Of a stretch of DNA of 64,000 nt, positions 63,520 to 64,000 are shown piece after piece. The notes under the pieces were generated by a model. That model saw nothing but the letters and a program-made list of their open reading frames with translations, had not been told where the DNA came from and searched no databases. Source of the DNA: JAFLCM01 sp046154665. Lineage in GTDB: Bacteria; Planctomycetota; Phycisphaerae; Phycisphaerales; UBA1924. Positions within the stretch are counted from its first letter, which is position 1, and each line of letters starts with the position of its first letter. The stretch is from positions 29,553-93,552 of the forward strand of contig JBJXFG010000002.1 in assembly GCA_046154665.1 (NCBI GenBank), given 5' to 3'. The position numbers and the translations under genes were made by a program.

Positions 63520-64000
63520 ATGACGTTGACCACACGAGACCTTCTGGAATATGCCTCGCTCGACGCCCTCGGGCTGCTCGACGAGGTCGAGCGCGAAGAG
63601 TTCGATCGCGCTTTCCGCGCCGCCTCCCCCGAGGTGCAGGCGATGATCCGGCGCGAGCAGACTCGCGCCGCCGATATCGACGCCTGGCTGCCTCGGGTCG
63701 AACCCCCGGCGGGTCTGAAGCATCGCGTCGTGTCGGCGTGGCGCGAGGCCGTCGCCGCCGTCGCCTCTGATTTCCCCCCTCAGCCCGTCGGTTCGATCGG
63801 CCCGGCCATGCCGCAGGTCAACATCGGGCTGCGCACCGGCTATATCTGGCGCGCGGCGTGCATCGGCTTTGCGACCGCGACGCTGGTCCTGGGCGGGTTC
63901 TTCATCTCCAGCCTCCAACTGAACAACGACCTGCGCACGCAGATCAGCCAGAACACCAACAACAGCCACCTGAGCAAGTTCGGACCCGGCTTCATCGCGA
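63520..64000 (+). CDS. Anti-sigma factor, RskA-like, cut by the window edge
   Basis: The frame is open from ATG 63520 (GAGGAG upstream) to the last base, so at least 160 residues. The first ~45 residues (TTRDLLEYASLDALGLLDEV and EREEFDRAFRAASPEVQAMI) match the N-terminal anti-sigma domain of RskA-type proteins. A membrane segment (~125-147, ACIGFATATLVLGGFFI) follows, then an outer part. It should hold the ECF sigma factor encoded 108 bases upstream. Confidence 0.85.
   Translation, partial: MTLTTRDLLEYASLDALGLLDEVEREEFDRAFRAASPEVQAMIRREQTRAADIDAWLPRVEPPAGLKHRVVSAWREAVAAVASDFPPQPVGSIGPAMPQVNIGLRTGYIWRAACIGFATATLVLGGFFISSLQLNNDLRTQISQNTNNSHLSKFGPGFIA

Overview
This window looks like a chromosome piece from a high-GC planctomycete, most likely of the Phycisphaerae type. 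The evidence is the mix of secreted proteins with PEP-CTERM-like or dockerin-like ends, a giant collagen-like surface protein, a type IV-style prepilin beside an ECF sigma/anti-sigma pair, and a complete alternative complex III (ACIII) and cytochrome oxidase cluster. The assignment rests on gene content alone; the window has no rRNA.

Layout. 0-6.6 kb: secreted and cell-envelope proteins (a cut-off secreted protein, an FGE/SUMF1-fold protein, a FlgM-like protein, two lipoproteins). 6.6-12.5 kb: nucleotide-sugar dehydrogenase, a membrane coiled-coil protein, an Eis-like acetyltransferase and CinA. 12.6-27 kb: SGNH hydrolase with a dockerin-like end, tRNA-Ala(TGC), two more dockerin-like proteins, a TolB-propeller/amidohydrolase, and a ~2,060-residue collagen-like protein with C1q-like, beta-helix, carbohydrate-binding-like and S74 chaperone modules. 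27.4-31.4 kb: Dtd, an autoregulated arsR-arsC-arsM operon, and a PhoX-like PEP-CTERM protein. 31.7-38.9 kb: DUF4239-like protein, hairpin array, stand-alone TIR-like protein of lower GC, groES-orf73-groEL, small membrane proteins, hicAB. 39-41.6 kb: thyX and an MFS transporter. 41.8-58.1 kb: a minus-strand respiratory operon (actABCDEF, a His-rich small protein, sco, ctaC, ctaD, ctaE, cox4 and a conserved membrane protein), with ctaA divergent. 60-64 kb: cyclophilin-type isomerase, prepilin, ECF sigma factor and a cut-off anti-sigma factor.

How the genes work together. ActA-F oxidise quinol and should pass electrons to the A2-type oxidase encoded downstream. Sco and CtaA supply the CuA centre and heme A. 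At least six subunits of this machine carry His-rich termini, which suggests local metal binding. ArsR controls reduction and methylation of arsenic from a palindrome sitting on its own start codon.

The most unusual signal is not a gene. Many gaps between genes, especially gaps inside operons, are filled with short degenerate 7-13 bp word repeats, often as inverted pairs that would fold into long mRNA stems. Each gap uses its own word, but the same words recur at distant loci, and two of them run in frame into coding sequence. A second class of palindromes (GNA-triloop hairpins, paired GAGCCCCGAGC-type repeats and a CACGACTTT hairpin array) fills other gaps.
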